Notes: generated from the letters alone by a model not told the origin. A stretch of 59,383 bases of DNA from Eubacterium sp. (GCA_017886765.1 JAGHJI010000059.1:1-59383), one strand, 5' to 3'; shown: positions 51,225 to 59,383, numbered from the stretch's first letter. A program made the numbers and translations.

Positions 51225-51557
51225 CTATCCTTTCAAATTTTCTAAAGCGGCAGGATTATTTGAAATAATCGTCCCAACAGTCGGGCAGGTTTCTAATTCG
51301 GAACAGTCATCGCAAGTAGGAACTCCCTTTTCCAAAGCACATTTCCGGATTTCACATATATGCTCACAAAATATCGTTTTCGCTCCGTTCGCACGGCAGC
51401 CCTCGCAGTTGACATGTTCCGGCAGAATAGGGGCGTTATTTAACTCTGCCCATAATTTCGCTGTTTTCTCCCGCAATGCCTGATCGTCATTGACGATCGC
51501 TATGTATGCGTCGCATTTTTCGCAGTCCAGTCCGCAGTAACCGATCATCTCTTTCAT
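51225..51557 (-). CDS. DUF3795-family cysteine-rich protein
   Basis: 110 residues with conserved cysteine pairs: YCGLDCEKCDAY, VNCEGCRANG, CEHICEIRKCAL and PTCDDCSELETCP, the DUF3795 pattern, suggesting zinc or iron-sulfur binding. Function unknown. It lies 41 bases before the GNAT gene on the same strand. Confidence 0.85.
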   Translation of the reverse strand: MKEMIGYCGLDCEKCDAYIAIVNDDQALREKTAKLWAELNNAPILPEHVNCEGCRANGAKTIFCEHICEIRKCALEKGVPTCDDCSELETCPTVGTIISNNPAALENLKG

Positions 51558-51689
51558 TGGTTTAATCCTCCCAATTATACAACTGATTTTGCGCGTTTTC
51601 TTTTACCATGCGCCTGATTTTATTTAATACTTTATTTCGGCAAAAGTCAATATAAATCTGCTTATATTGTCATAGCCGACAAACGAAAA

Positions 51690-51722
51690 AAGGGGCTACC
51701 GCAAGGATAACCTCTTTTTAAG
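51690..51722 (-). terminator. Terminator after tRNA-Val
   Basis: Imperfect stem with GCAA-type loop (AGAGGTTATCC..GGTAGCCCCT) followed by TTTTTT on the minus strand, starting just past the tRNA-Val CCA. Confidence 0.6.
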
Positions 51723-51723
51723 A

Positions 51724-51800
51724 TGGTGAAGACGAGTGGACTTGAACCACCGACCCCCTGCATGTCAAGCAGGTACTCTAACCAACTGAGCTACGCCTTC
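51724..51800 (-). tRNA. tRNA-Val(GAC)
   Basis: A complete cloverleaf on the minus strand with acceptor GAAGGCG/CGTCTTC, D arm AGCTCAGTTGGTTAGAGT, anticodon stem CCTGC/GCAGG with loop TTGACAT (anticodon GAC), T arm GGTGG-TTCAAGT-CCACT, and encoded ACCA. Confidence 0.93.
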
Positions 51801-51837
51801 ATAGGTATTATGTTTTTACGTGCTTTTGAAAAGCATC

Positions 51838-51862
51838 GCCGCGGGCAAATCGCTCGCGGCGA
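51838..51862 (-). terminator. Hairpin between the two tRNA genes
   Basis: TCGCCGCG/CGCGGCGA 8-bp GC-rich stem just after the tRNA-Thr 3' end, with a short T-run later on the minus strand. A terminator or processing hairpin. Confidence 0.5.
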
Positions 51863-51863
51863 A

Positions 51864-51939
51864 TGGAGCTGGAGATGGGACTTGAACCCACGACCTATTG
51901 ATTACGAATCAATTGCGCTACCAACTGTGCCACTCCAGC
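51864..51939 (-). tRNA. tRNA-Thr(CGT)
   Basis: Complete cloverleaf: acceptor GCTGGAG/CTCCAGC, D arm GGCACAGTTGGTAGCGC, anticodon stem ATTGA/TCAAT with loop TTCGTAA (anticodon CGT), T arm GTGGG-TTCAAGT-CCCAT, and encoded TCCA. Its 3' half is nearly the same as the remnant at 49568-49605. Confidence 0.95.
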
Positions 51940-51963
51940 ATATCACTATATTATCACTTGGCA

Positions 51964-52191
51964 CTACGGCTCATTGTGATAATAGCCTGTGGTGTCATAC
52001 GCATCAGGTTCCTCCGGGATAACCAGGGCGCAAATCACATAAATGAGCACGCCGGGCACTGCCGCAGAGAAAACGGAAACAAAAGCCCAAATCAGTCTGA
52101 CAACCGTGGGGTCAATATTAAAATAAACGGCAATTCCGCCGCAGACTCCCGACAGCATCCTCTCGGTTTTACTTCTGTATAATTTTCTCAT
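51964..52191 (-). CDS. PspC-domain membrane protein
   Basis: 75 residues from the ATG at 52191 (MRKLYRSK), 6 bases after AGGGGA. The PspC pattern is RMLSGVCGGIAVYFNIDPTVVRLIW (quoted in part as SGVCGGIAVYFNIDP) followed by one or two hydrophobic segments (FSAAVPGVLIYVICALVIP). In enterobacteria PspC senses membrane stress; in Firmicutes the role is less clear. It is monocistronic. Confidence 0.88.
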   Translation of the reverse strand: MRKLYRSKTERMLSGVCGGIAVYFNIDPTVVRLIWAFVSVFSAAVPGVLIYVICALVIPEEPDAYDTTGYYHNEP

Positions 52192-52250
52192 ATTCATTCC
52201 CCTGCTGTTTTGCGTTATTAACACGCCACGCTATATATTATACATAAATT

Positions 52251-52718
52251 TCAAAGAAGTTCAAGTAGTTTTTTAAAAACAAATTCAACACTTGACTTTC
52301 TTACCTGATTACGCCCGATTTCGCCGAACTGTTCCGTAAAGGTTTTAACCTCTCCGTTAATGCAAAAACCGAAGCAAACCATACCTACCGGTTTTTTTGT
52401 TGTTCCGCCGCCGGGGCCCGCCACACCGGTAACACCAACGCCTACCTGGCAGTTTGCAGCCTTGGCAACGCCCTGGGCCATTTCATACGCAACCTCCTCG
52501 CTGACAACGCCGTGTGACAAAATCGTATCGGCGCTTACACCAAGCAGTGAAATCTTTGCTTCATTGGCATAGGTTACAAAAGACATATCCAGCACCTTTG
52601 ACGCATTTGTCCCATTCACAAGATTGCCGCAGCAGAGCCCGCCGGTACAGGATTCCGCAAAAGAAATGCGGTAATCGTTTTCAATCAGTTTTTCTACAAC
52701 CTGTTCTTCCAATGCCAT
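52251..52718 (-). CDS. pncC: CinA C-terminal domain protein (nicotinamide-nucleotide amidase, PncC type)
   Basis: 155-residue stand-alone CinA-C domain. Family marks: ISFAESCTGGLCCGNLVN and VGVGVTGVAGPGGGTTKKPVG. PncC deamidates NMN to NaMN, recycling the pyridine nucleotide released by NAD-dependent DNA ligase; this fits with nadD elsewhere in the window. The N-terminal CinA domain is absent. Confidence 0.93.
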   Translation of the reverse strand: MALEEQVVEKLIENDYRISFAESCTGGLCCGNLVNGTNASKVLDMSFVTYANEAKISLLGVSADTILSHGVVSEEVAYEMAQGVAKAANCQVGVGVTGVAGPGGGTTKKPVGMVCFGFCINGEVKTFTEQFGEIGRNQVRKSSVEFVFKKLLELL

Positions 52719-52752
52719 TTTATCACCTAACGGGGAATAGATTTTAAATATT

Positions 52753-52775
52753 GCGGGCGATTATTCATCGCCCCT
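52753..52775. repeat. Short copy of the GGGCGAT hairpin
   Basis: GGGCGAT-TATTC-ATCGCCC, the same first module as in the composite repeats at 25318 and 33722, here alone between folD and pncC. Confidence 0.65.
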
Positions 52776-52793
52776 AAAAAAAATAACAGAAAT

Positions 52794-53648
52794 TTATTTT
52801 ATATTATTTTGAATTTTAGCGGCAGTCAGCGTATTCTGCATCAGCATAGAGATTGTCATGGGACCGACTCCGCCGGGAACGGGAGTAATAAAAGAACACT
52901 TGTCCTTAACAGATTCAAAATCCACATCGCCGCAAAGCTTGCCGTTCTCGTCCCTATTCATACCCACATCGATCACTACGGCGCCGTCCTTTACCATATC
53001 CGCGGTAACAAATTTTGCCCTGCCGATTGCGGCGACGAGAATGTCCGCCTGACTTGTAATGGATTTCAAATCAACGGTTTTGGAATGTGTAATCTCAACG
53101 GTGGCGTTTTCGTGAAGCAGCAGCATTGCCATAGGTTTTCCCACAATATTACTTCTTCCCATTACAACAGCCTTCTTGCCGGAAATCTCAACGCCGGTTG
53201 AATGAATGAGCTCCATTACACCTGCCGGTGTGCAGGGCAGGAAATGGTAATCGCCAATCATGATCGCGCCCACATTTACGGGATGGAAAGCATCCACATC
53301 CTTTAGTGGGTCAATAAGATTGATAACCTCTTTATCGTCAAGATGCTTTGGGAGAGGAAGCTGGCAGAGGATTCCGCTGATCTCAGGTCTTTCATTAAGC
53401 TCTTTCACCAAAGCATTCAGCTCCTGCTGGGTCGTATTCTCCGGCAGGGCAAACTTTTCACTGTAAAAGCCCACTTCCTCGCAAGCTCTTTCCTTATTTC
53501 TTACATACACCTGCGATGCCGGGTCGTCGCCCACGATGATTACCGCAAGTCCCGGGGTAATTCCTTTTTTCTTAAGCTGAGCTGTTTCCTCGGCTACTCT
53601 TTCTCTTACCTGTTTGGATACAGCTTTTCCGTCAATTATCTGTGCCAT
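52794..53648 (-). CDS. folD: Methylenetetrahydrofolate dehydrogenase/cyclohydrolase
   Basis: Bifunctional enzyme interconverting 5,10-methylene-, methenyl- and 10-formyl-THF. Both family signatures are present: [22 protein letters not shown] (quoted in part as [13 protein letters not shown]) with the catalytic lysine near 54-56, and [13 protein letters not shown] read here as [17 protein letters not shown] at the C-terminus; [14 protein letters not shown] binds NADP. 284 residues, normal. It overlaps lgt by 17 nt. It provides methylene-THF that TrmFO also uses. Confidence 0.97.
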   Translation of the reverse strand: MAQIIDGKAVSKQVRERVAEETAQLKKKGITPGLAVIIVGDDPASQVYVRNKERACEEVGFYSEKFALPENTTQQELNALVKELNERPEISGILCQLPLPKHLDDKEVINLIDPLKDVDAFHPVNVGAIMIGDYHFLPCTPAGVMELIHSTGVEISGKKAVVMGRSNIVGKPMAMLLLHENATVEITHSKTVDLKSITSQADILVAAIGRAKFVTADMVKDGAVVIDVGMNRDENGKLCGDVDFESVKDKCSFITPVPGGVGPMTISMLMQNTLTAAKIQNNIK

Positions 53649-54648
53649 TTTCTATCTCCGTAATCTCATCATCAATATTATTTACAGCCTGGACTGTATT
53701 TTCAACATTATCCTCATTCACATTTTGATCTGCGCTTTCTTCAGCATCCGCGGCGGGACCGTCCAGCAAAAGCGCTTTCCACAGCGTGCCCTTTTTCAGC
53801 TTGACAAAGCAGACGACAAGCGCAATCGCAAACACAACCACAATAATCATGGAAAGAAGCTGGCTGACTCTCAGCGTGGTGTCACCGATATAAAGGGAGT
53901 CGGTTCTCAGCCCCTCAACAACGGCTCTCTCAGCGCCGTACCATATGCCGTAAAGCATAAAAATCTCGCCCTTAAATTTCCTGTGCTTGCGGACGATATA
54001 ATTGAGGATAAAAAAGCCTAATATACACCAAACACTCTCATACAAAAAGGTAGGATGGACCGGCAGATTCGGGTCCACCTCCATCCCCTTGGCGGCAAGT
54101 GTGTCGGCGGAAGCCTCAAGCGTTTCCTGTATCTTCACGCTCCACATTCTGAAAGGAGAGGTGGTGGTATTCGTACCAAAAGCTTCCTGGTTGAAGAAAT
54201 TTCCCCAGCGGCCGATTCCCTGCCCTATTAAAAGACCGAGAGCGCCCAGATCCAGAAGATTCGGGAAATTAATTTTTCCTGTTTTACAGCCGATGGCGGC
54301 GCCGATCAATGCACCGATAATCCCGCCGTAAATGGCGATACCGCCATTCCATATCTGCACAATTTCAGCAAGATGATCTTTATAATACGACCATTCAAAG
54401 GCAACATAATACAGTCTGGCGCAGATAATGCCGAAGATCGTGCCCCATATGAGCACATCGGTCATACCGTCAAGGCTCATCTTCCATTTATATGCCATTC
54501 TGCCGCCGTATAAAACAGCGAGAATAAAACCGAACGCGATGACAATGCCATACCAGTGAACATCGTAACCAAATATGGTAAACGCCACCGAGGGCAAATC
54601 AAAATCAATACCCAGACCCTCAAAATAAACCCTTGTATAATCACTCAT
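53632..54648 (-). CDS. lgt: Prolipoprotein diacylglyceryl transferase
   Basis: Membrane enzyme that adds diacylglycerol to lipobox cysteines. Seven hydrophobic helices are visible; the signature [17 protein letters not shown] is at about 135-150, and an N-terminal [11 protein letters not shown] is typical. An acidic tail of roughly 50 residues ([15 protein letters not shown] region) follows the last helix and is not usual. The lipoprotein at 47944 is a likely substrate. It overlaps folD by 17 nt. Confidence 0.96.
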   Translation of the reverse strand: MSDYTRVYFEGLGIDFDLPSVAFTIFGYDVHWYGIVIAFGFILAVLYGGRMAYKWKMSLDGMTDVLIWGTIFGIICARLYYVAFEWSYYKDHLAEIVQIWNGGIAIYGGIIGALIGAAIGCKTGKINFPNLLDLGALGLLIGQGIGRWGNFFNQEAFGTNTTTSPFRMWSVKIQETLEASADTLAAKGMEVDPNLPVHPTFLYESVWCILGFFILNYIVRKHRKFKGEIFMLYGIWYGAERAVVEGLRTDSLYIGDTTLRVSQLLSMIIVVVFAIALVVCFVKLKKGTLWKALLLDGPAADAEESADQNVNEDNVENTVQAVNNIDDEITEIENGTDN

Positions 54649-54662
54649 ATCTTTTCCCCTGA

Positions 54663-55940
54663 TCAGTTGCTTTTATCCTTTACAACGGACAAAGCGCTGT
54701 ACTCCTCTCTCATCATATCAGCAAGTCTGTTTTCAATATCCTTTTTGGTAACAGACTTATAAACTGCCATGGCGTCAAAAATGGAATAGCCGTTAAAGTA
54801 AGCGTTGATAAATCCGTTGGCAATGGAGTCTATATCATTATACTCCATAATCTCTCTGCCGTAAAGGGAGCGTCTTGCCGTTTCAAACTGTTGCTCGTCA
54901 ATCCCCTTTTCCTTAAGCGTTTTTACAGCTTTTTTTATCTCCTCGGCAACCGCCTGCGGGTCAGCGCTTTCACCGTCAAAGGTTATCGCCTCATATCCGT
55001 AGCCGATAAAATATTCCTTGGAAAAGCCAGTATTGATAAGTCCCTTTTCAAACAATTTGTTATAAAGTTCAGAAGTATCGCCGGCAAGTATCTCAAGAAG
55101 AATGTTTACCTCGACAATCTTTTTTATATTCTGAACAAGATTTTCACACTTTTCTTTATAACCGAAAGAGAAGACAGGCATGCTCATCGCCAGATTATAT
55201 TCACAATAATTGCCGACTATGCTTTCCGGCTCCTTTTCAAAGGCGCGCTCAATTTCAAGAGAAGGAGCCTTTTCAAGCATTCTGTCACAGACGGAAAGCA
55301 CTTGCTCCGGCGTAACATTGCCCACAACGGCAAGGCACATATTGTGCAGGTTATAAAATGTATGATAGCAATCATAGAGAAGCTTGTCTGTAATCTGCGC
55401 AATGGATTCCACCGTGCCCGCTATATCAATACGCACCGGATGATTGTGATACAGCAGCCTTAAAAGATTAAAGGTGCTCATCCAGCCCGCTACATCGTAA
55501 TACATTGTGATTTCCTGACCTATGATCCCCTGTTCTTTCTCAACCGTTTCCTTGGTGAAATACGGATGCGTGACGAAATCCAGGAGGATTTCGAGGGACG
55601 CCTCAAAATTGTCACTGCACTGAAAAAGGTAACAGGTCTTGTCAAAGGATGTGTACGCGTTTGCGGAGGCGCCGGTTTTGGCATATCTGGCAAAAGCGTC
55701 CAGATCCTCGCTCTCAAATAATTTGTGCTCAAGAAAATGGGCGATACCCTCCGGCACTGTTGTCCATTCCTTACTGTCCGAGCGTTTGAATTTTGTATCG
55801 ATCGAGCCGTATTTTGTACCGAATACGGCGTAAGCGGAGGAGTAATTTTCTTTAGGCATAACAAAAATCTTAAGCCCTGATTTATGGTCTATTTCATAAT
55901 ATCTTTCGCCAAGCTCGGCGGACTTGATTTCTTTCATCAT
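54663..55940 (-). CDS. ymfH: M16 zinc peptidase, catalytic subunit (YmfH-like)
   Basis: 425 residues. The inverted zinc motif HXXEH appears as HFLEH in EGIAHFLEHKLFE near residue 70, with the downstream glutamate in the helix around 145. It resembles Bacillus YmfH. The gene overlaps the upstream homolog by 4 nt (ATGA), so both are made together as a likely heterodimer in which this subunit is catalytic. It acts on peptides in the cytoplasm or at the membrane (inference). Confidence 0.9.
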   Translation of the reverse strand: MMKEIKSAELGERYYEIDHKSGLKIFVMPKENYSSAYAVFGTKYGSIDTKFKRSDSKEWTTVPEGIAHFLEHKLFESEDLDAFARYAKTGASANAYTSFDKTCYLFQCSDNFEASLEILLDFVTHPYFTKETVEKEQGIIGQEITMYYDVAGWMSTFNLLRLLYHNHPVRIDIAGTVESIAQITDKLLYDCYHTFYNLHNMCLAVVGNVTPEQVLSVCDRMLEKAPSLEIERAFEKEPESIVGNYCEYNLAMSMPVFSFGYKEKCENLVQNIKKIVEVNILLEILAGDTSELYNKLFEKGLINTGFSKEYFIGYGYEAITFDGESADPQAVAEEIKKAVKTLKEKGIDEQQFETARRSLYGREIMEYNDIDSIANGFINAYFNGYSIFDAMAVYKSVTKKDIENRLADMMREEYSALSVVKDKSN

Positions 55941-57220
55941 TTTTCCTCCTTCGGCGCTGAAAGCTTATATATCGTATCCAGAGTCAGAAGCGACGCGCAC
56001 TGTATTACCTGGTCCTTGGTCACACCGTTATTTTCATCGGCTGACTGCTCCGGCGATTTGATATCGCCGGCAGTGATCTGGTTTGTATACCAGCTCTCAA
56101 TCAGCTCCGGGGTGTCGTTTACAGATAAAATCGCGTCGCGCAGACCGATTTTTGAGGAATGGAATTCTTCGTCAAATTTGCCGTTTTTGATTTCATCAAG
56201 CTGGCGGAGAATCTCCCCCACCGCCTTATCCATATTTTCCTCATTGCAGCCGCACTGGATCATGATGCAGCTTTTCTGCTTTGTATATCTTGCCGAGCAA
56301 TAATAGCAGAGACTCATTTTTTCACGCACATTCGCAAACAGTTTGGAATAAGGGCCTCCGCCGAACACATCGCAGAACGTGCGCATAGCCGGCGTAAGCT
56401 CGTCCTCAGGCTTAAGATTGACCCTGAAGCCCAAAACAAGCTTTCCCTGTTTGACATCTATGCGCTCCATCTTTTCCTTAACCTTTTTACATTCCGGAAC
56501 AAAGACTGCGTCAGGCAAGCCGGAATATTCCCTCCTGACTGAAGAAAATACTTCCTTAAGATGAACGGCAACGGTTTCGTCGTCAGCAGAGCCCACGACG
56601 GTCACCATAATCTTTGCCCTTGCAAGCACATTTTTCCATGCGTTATAAACATCTTCAGGCGTTATTTTCTTTACATCTTCTATCGTGCCATAGCGGTCGA
56701 TACCGTAAGGCTCGTCCGCAAACATAAGAGCCTCTGCCTTTCTTAACACATAGAGTCTTTTTTCATTCTGCTCCGCTTCTATTTTTTCAATTAGAATGCG
56801 CTTTTCAGCCTCCACATCCTCATTGAAAAATTCATTTTTATCATTCAGCCTCGGCTCAAATAAAAGCGAAGTCAGAAGCTTCACGCACTCCAGGGAAATG
56901 CTGTCTGTATTAAGAGAAAATCTGTCGTCAAGACAGGAAACACCCAGCTTGAGAACCTGGGACTCCCCTACCTTGGAAACTACGGCAGAAAGCGACGCGC
57001 CGTATAAATACGCCAGTTTTTTATTCAGTGCCAAAAGACTGGGATACGCACGGCTCTTTCTCGAAAGCAGGTTGATCATCAGCGCGTTTGGCGCCGCAGT
57101 TTCTTTTTTCAAAGGCACGGCAAGACTGACTGCGATTTCATTGGTTTTAAAATGAGCGGCGTTCACATTTACAAGAGTAACACCGCGAACAATGTCCTTT
57201 TGGGTAAAGTCCAATTTCAT
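55937..57220 (-). CDS. ymfF: M16 peptidase homolog lacking the zinc motif (YmfF-like)
   Basis: 427 residues with the M16 fold, but where the active partner has HFLEH this protein reads NLLSRKSRAYPS, so it should not bind catalytic zinc. Conserved C-terminal-lobe segments are RREYSGLPD and LVLGFRVNLKPEDEL. In M16 heterodimers such as YmfF/YmfH the inactive partner helps bind substrate. It precedes the catalytic gene with a 4-nt overlap. Confidence 0.88.
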   Translation of the reverse strand: MKLDFTQKDIVRGVTLVNVNAAHFKTNEIAVSLAVPLKKETAAPNALMINLLSRKSRAYPSLLALNKKLAYLYGASLSAVVSKVGESQVLKLGVSCLDDRFSLNTDSISLECVKLLTSLLFEPRLNDKNEFFNEDVEAEKRILIEKIEAEQNEKRLYVLRKAEALMFADEPYGIDRYGTIEDVKKITPEDVYNAWKNVLARAKIMVTVVGSADDETVAVHLKEVFSSVRREYSGLPDAVFVPECKKVKEKMERIDVKQGKLVLGFRVNLKPEDELTPAMRTFCDVFGGGPYSKLFANVREKMSLCYYCSARYTKQKSCIMIQCGCNEENMDKAVGEILRQLDEIKNGKFDEEFHSSKIGLRDAILSVNDTPELIESWYTNQITAGDIKSPEQSADENNGVTKDQVIQCASLLTLDTIYKLSAPKEEK

Positions 57221-57303
57221 ACCTCCGGATTCACTTTGATAAAGATTATATTAATCAATATAACATATTATTACCAAAATTTCCATATATTAATATTATT
57301 TTA

Positions 57304-57603
57304 TTATAAAAGTAAATACAACAAGGCAAGTATCAGAGTATTGTCCGCGCCTTCCTTTGACAGAAGCAAAATGAGAGCAAGGATAATAAAAAAAGACTTA
57401 TCCTGCTCATCATCTTTTTCCTCCCGGGCTTTGGTATCGTCAGGGGGCTGCATATTCTGCTGAGAATTTTCCCTTCTGTTCTGCTCCGTATTCCCACGAG
57501 GAGGCTCAGGAGACGTTTCACCGGCAAAGCGTGAAGCACGGTTTCTCATTTCCTGCACCCGTCTTTTGGCTGCGTCGATATCAGATTCGGAAAACTGCGC
57601 CAT
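57304..57603 (-). CDS. Small tail-anchored-like membrane protein, uncharacterised
   Basis: 99 residues. A helical N-terminus (ESDIDAAKRRVQEMRNRAS), a Gln/Asn/Pro-rich charged middle, and a hydrophobic C-terminus (FFIILALILLLSKEGADNTL then ILALLYLLL). ATG at 57603 overlaps the upstream stop (TGATG) and follows AGGGAG. I do not recognise a family. It is the last of three consecutive small genes. Confidence 0.65.
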   Translation of the reverse strand: MAQFSESDIDAAKRRVQEMRNRASRFAGETSPEPPRGNTEQNRRENSQQNMQPPDDTKAREEKDDEQDKSFFIILALILLLSKEGADNTLILALLYLLL

Positions 57604-58031
57604 CAAAACAACTCCCTTAAAAGCGGCAACACTTCAAACAGCTTTAATATCCTTAACGCCTGGTCCGCCTTGTTTTGCGTTTTGGGATTGAGATGGGGCT
57701 TAAGCGCCATAATCAGATCGGCGTTTTTACTTTTCGTGCTGTTCATTTTTTCAAAAATATTTTTTGCCTTCATAATCATGTCAAAATCAATATTATCCAG
57801 TCCGTTGGCAAGCGCCAGCGCGTTGGTTACATCCGCCGCCTGATTCACATTCTGATTTGTATGATTACGCGCCTTATGGTCCGCGGCAGTGTTTTTGCTG
57901 CCGGCGTTACCGTTTTGCTGAGGCGGCGTATTTTTCTGTGCCTCCTCGCCTAAAATAGACGAGGCTACGCTTTTGAGCATATTTATATCGTCTTCGCTTA
58001 AATTGTTGATTATATCATTAAGATTATCCAT
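57603..58031 (-). CDS. Uncharacterised 142-residue protein
   Basis: Acidic helical N-terminus (DIINNLSEDDINMLKSVA), a low-complexity Asn/Gln/Thr linker (~35-65), and a C-terminal helical region with ADLIMALKPHLNPKTQNKAD and LRILKLFEVLPLLREL. No signal peptide. Similar small proteins occur in clostridia without assigned function. It overlaps the membrane-tail gene and lies 10 bases after the next one. Confidence 0.65.
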   Translation of the reverse strand: MDNLNDIINNLSEDDINMLKSVASSILGEEAQKNTPPQQNGNAGSKNTAADHKARNHTNQNVNQAADVTNALALANGLDNIDFDMIMKAKNIFEKMNSTKSKNADLIMALKPHLNPKTQNKADQALRILKLFEVLPLLRELF

Positions 58032-58041
58032 ATTTATTCCC

Positions 58042-58281
58042 TTACTTGTCTTCCATTAATTTTTTCATAAGCTCCTTTGCCTGCGGTGTGGATAAAAGCT
58101 TTTCCGCCGCCTCCTTATTTGACAAAACATTTTTCAGCTTTTTTGTAGCTTCCGATGACAGATTCTGATTGATAAAATCGTCAAGTCTGCCTTTCTCCGC
58201 TGCCTGCTTCATTTTATTCATATCTATGCCGGTCTTTTGCTGAGCGGTCTTCATCATTTTATTCAAGTCGTTGTTATTCAT
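58042..58281 (-). CDS. Uncharacterised 79-residue helical protein
   Basis: From the ATG at 58281 (MNNNDLNKMM), about 10 bases after GGGGAG; an upstream in-frame ATG at 58302 overlaps that site. The product is almost entirely charged helix (MKTAQQKTGIDMNKMKQAAE, STPQAKELMKKLMEDK). First of three small co-transcribed genes. No function recognised. Confidence 0.6.
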   Translation of the reverse strand: MNNNDLNKMMKTAQQKTGIDMNKMKQAAEKGRLDDFINQNLSSEATKKLKNVLSNKEAAEKLLSTPQAKELMKKLMEDK

Positions 58282-58345
58282 TGAAATGTTCTCCCCTTTC
58301 ATGTATAATCTATTATAATCTATGAATCAGGACGGTGTTTTATGA

Positions 58346-58807
58346 ATGAGAATTGTGGTCCTATCCGACTCACACAAAGCAATGGGTAATCTTTTTAAAA
58401 TTATAGAAACACATAAGGACACTGCGGATCTTTTTATCTTTTTAGGCGATATTGACGATGATTTTGACGATATCCTTTCCGTATATCCTATGCTGAAATA
58501 CCAGCGGGTTGCAGGAAATAACGACTGGAATTCCATTTTCCCAACAGAAAAGCTGATCGAAACCGGCGGAAAAAGGATATTTATGGCACACGGTCATACC
58601 TACAGGGTAAAATTCGGTTACGATGATATCATAAATGAAGCCAAAACGACCGGAGCGGATATCTGCCTTTTCGGCCATACCCATTTCCAGTATACGAATT
58701 ACGACAACGGACTTTATATTATGAATCCGGGAGCGGTATGCAGCGGCGAATACGGTATGATCGACATAACAAAAGCAGGCATCATGCTGATACCTGCTTC
58801 GCTTTGA
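58346..58807 (+). CDS. YfcE/MJ0936-type metallophosphodiesterase
   Basis: 153 residues of the calcineurin-like phosphoesterase fold. Metal ligands: DSH (residues 8-10), GD (34-35), AGNND (57-61), AHGH (81-84) and FGHTH (112-116). Such proteins hydrolyse phosphodiester model substrates; the physiological target is unknown. The gene diverges from the three small genes and ends in a terminator shared with clpC. Confidence 0.9.
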   Translation: MRIVVLSDSHKAMGNLFKIIETHKDTADLFIFLGDIDDDFDDILSVYPMLKYQRVAGNNDWNSIFPTEKLIETGGKRIFMAHGHTYRVKFGYDDIINEAKTTGADICLFGHTHFQYTNYDNGLYIMNPGAVCSGEYGMIDITKAGIMLIPASL

Positions 58808-58829
58808 TTATTTCTGTTAAATATAGCAT

Positions 58830-58865
58830 AAGGGGCTGTGAAAAATCACAGCCCCCTTATTTTGC
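58830..58865. terminator. Bidirectional terminator between yfcE-like gene and clpC
   Basis: Stem AAGGGGCTGTGA/TCACAGCCCCCTT with a 4-base loop and T-runs on both sides, between converging genes. Same stem family as at 30935 and 33927. Confidence 0.85.
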
Positions 58866-58873
58866 GCGGAAAA

Positions 58874-59383
58874 TTATACAAAGGTAAATTCATTATCCTT
58901 AAAATCAACCGTGCATTTTTCACCCAGTTTCTTTTCAAGTATAAGCTCTGACAGCTTATCCTCGATCTTCGTCTGGATTGCTCGTCTCAGCGGACGGGCG
59001 CCGTATACCTTATCGAATCCGGCGTCGGCAAGCGCGGAAATTGCCGCGTCTGTAAAGGTTACCTCGGTACCAAGCTCCGCAAGCTGTTTTTTAAGGGAAA
59101 CCAGCATGCGCCTTGCAATCTCCTCGATATCCTCTTTCTCCAGCTGTTTGAAAACGATGATCTCGTCAACACGGTTAAGGAATTCAGGTTTAAAGGTTGA
59201 CTTTAAATCCTCCATAACCAGTTTTTCAATATTTTCGTTTTCGTCCTTATTGTCATCACCGAAACCAAGCGCGGATTTCGGGTCTGTAATCTTTGACGCG
59301 CCGACATTGGAGGTCATAATGATAATGGCATTTTTAAAGCTTACTTTTCTGCCCTGGGAATCGGTAAGCACACCGTCTTCAAG
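58874..59383 (-). CDS. clpC: ClpC-type AAA+ chaperone, C-terminal part only
   Basis: 169 residues are visible and the frame is open to the window edge. LEDGVLTDSQGRKVSFKNA and IIMTSNVGASKI belong to the second AAA domain (sensor-1 asparagine in TSN), FLNRVDEIIVF contains the arginine finger, and GARPLRRAIQ is sensor-2. The wording fits ClpC (partner of ClpP) better than ClpB. A terminator follows. Confidence 0.9.
   Translation of the reverse strand, partial: LEDGVLTDSQGRKVSFKNAIIIMTSNVGASKITDPKSALGFGDDNKDENENIEKLVMEDLKSTFKPEFLNRVDEIIVFKQLEKEDIEEIARRMLVSLKKQLAELGTEVTFTDAAISALADAGFDKVYGARPLRRAIQTKIEDKLSELILEKKLGEKCTVDFKDNEFTFV

Noticed and set aside
52753-52775. Terminator of folD
   Set aside because: The hairpin has no T-run in the minus-strand direction of folD; it matches the dispersed GGGCGAT repeat instead.

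Overview
The window looks like chromosomal DNA of a Gram-positive, low-to-moderate GC clostridial Firmicute of the Oscillospiraceae/Ruminococcaceae type. Supporting signs are Bacillota-style ribosome-binding sites (AAGGAGG/GGAGG), TTGxxx-17-TATAAT promoters, the block topA-trmFO-plsX-rnc-smc-ftsY-nadD-yqeK-rsfS-leuS, and sporulation/germination genes (spoVAC, spoVAD, ypeB) with no outer-membrane genes. A close Ruminococcus relative is my best guess; the genus is inference.

Region 1 (1-17640, all minus) is one tightly packed directon of 15 housekeeping genes: an rRNA methyltransferase, dprA, topA, trmFO, plsX, rnc, a radical SAM protein, smc, ftsY, rdgB, yhbY, nadD, yqeK, rsfS and leuS, which is cut by the window edge. 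Many pairs overlap by 1-17 nt. A single good promoter candidate lies at its head.

Region 2 (17659-22670, minus) is the most unusual part: a self-contained five-gene operon with its own promoter and terminator. It encodes a two-subunit (split) transketolase and a class-III PLP aminotransferase, bracketed by two distant paralogs of a two-lobed SCP2-like (hydrophobic-ligand-carrier) protein. The chemistry fits assembly of a 2-amino-1,3-diol from a hydrophobic aldehyde, that is, a possible sphingoid-like lipid route. This is a hypothesis. The operon abuts an island of palindromic repeats.

Region 3 (22922-33950) holds a PAP2 phosphatase, a J-domain membrane protein with a zinc-ribbon membrane neighbour, an operon of a sialidase-like enzyme with a GPH-type sugar transporter carrying a long cytoplasmic tail, an ABC ATPase with no permease, spoVAC, and a Tet(M)/EF-G-like GTPase fused to a Rae1/YacP-type NYN ribonuclease domain. 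Two inverted copies of one composite palindromic repeat lie at 25318-25523 and 33722-33900.

Region 4 (34011-49143) holds small accessory genes (a membrane protein, two acetyltransferases), spoVAD followed by a previously unlisted 50-codon ORF, a glycogen/maltodextrin pair (GH13 enzyme and glgP), a flippase, an envelope-anchored DUF5050-like protein, proBA, ypeB without sleB, a lipoprotein and an EFR1-type flavodoxin-ferredoxin.

Region 5 (49155-51940) is a degraded integration site: an XRE regulator with a palindromic operator candidate, the 3' half of a tRNA-Thr gene, a DUF2971 gene, remnants of a large serine recombinase C-terminus and of a DUF3788 gene, two small AT-rich genes, then intact tRNA-Val(GAC) and tRNA-Thr(CGT).

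Region 6 (51964-59383) returns to housekeeping: a PspC-domain protein, cinA/pncC, folD, lgt, an M16 peptidase pair (ymfF/ymfH), three small uncharacterised genes, a yfcE-type phosphodiesterase and the 3' end of clpC.
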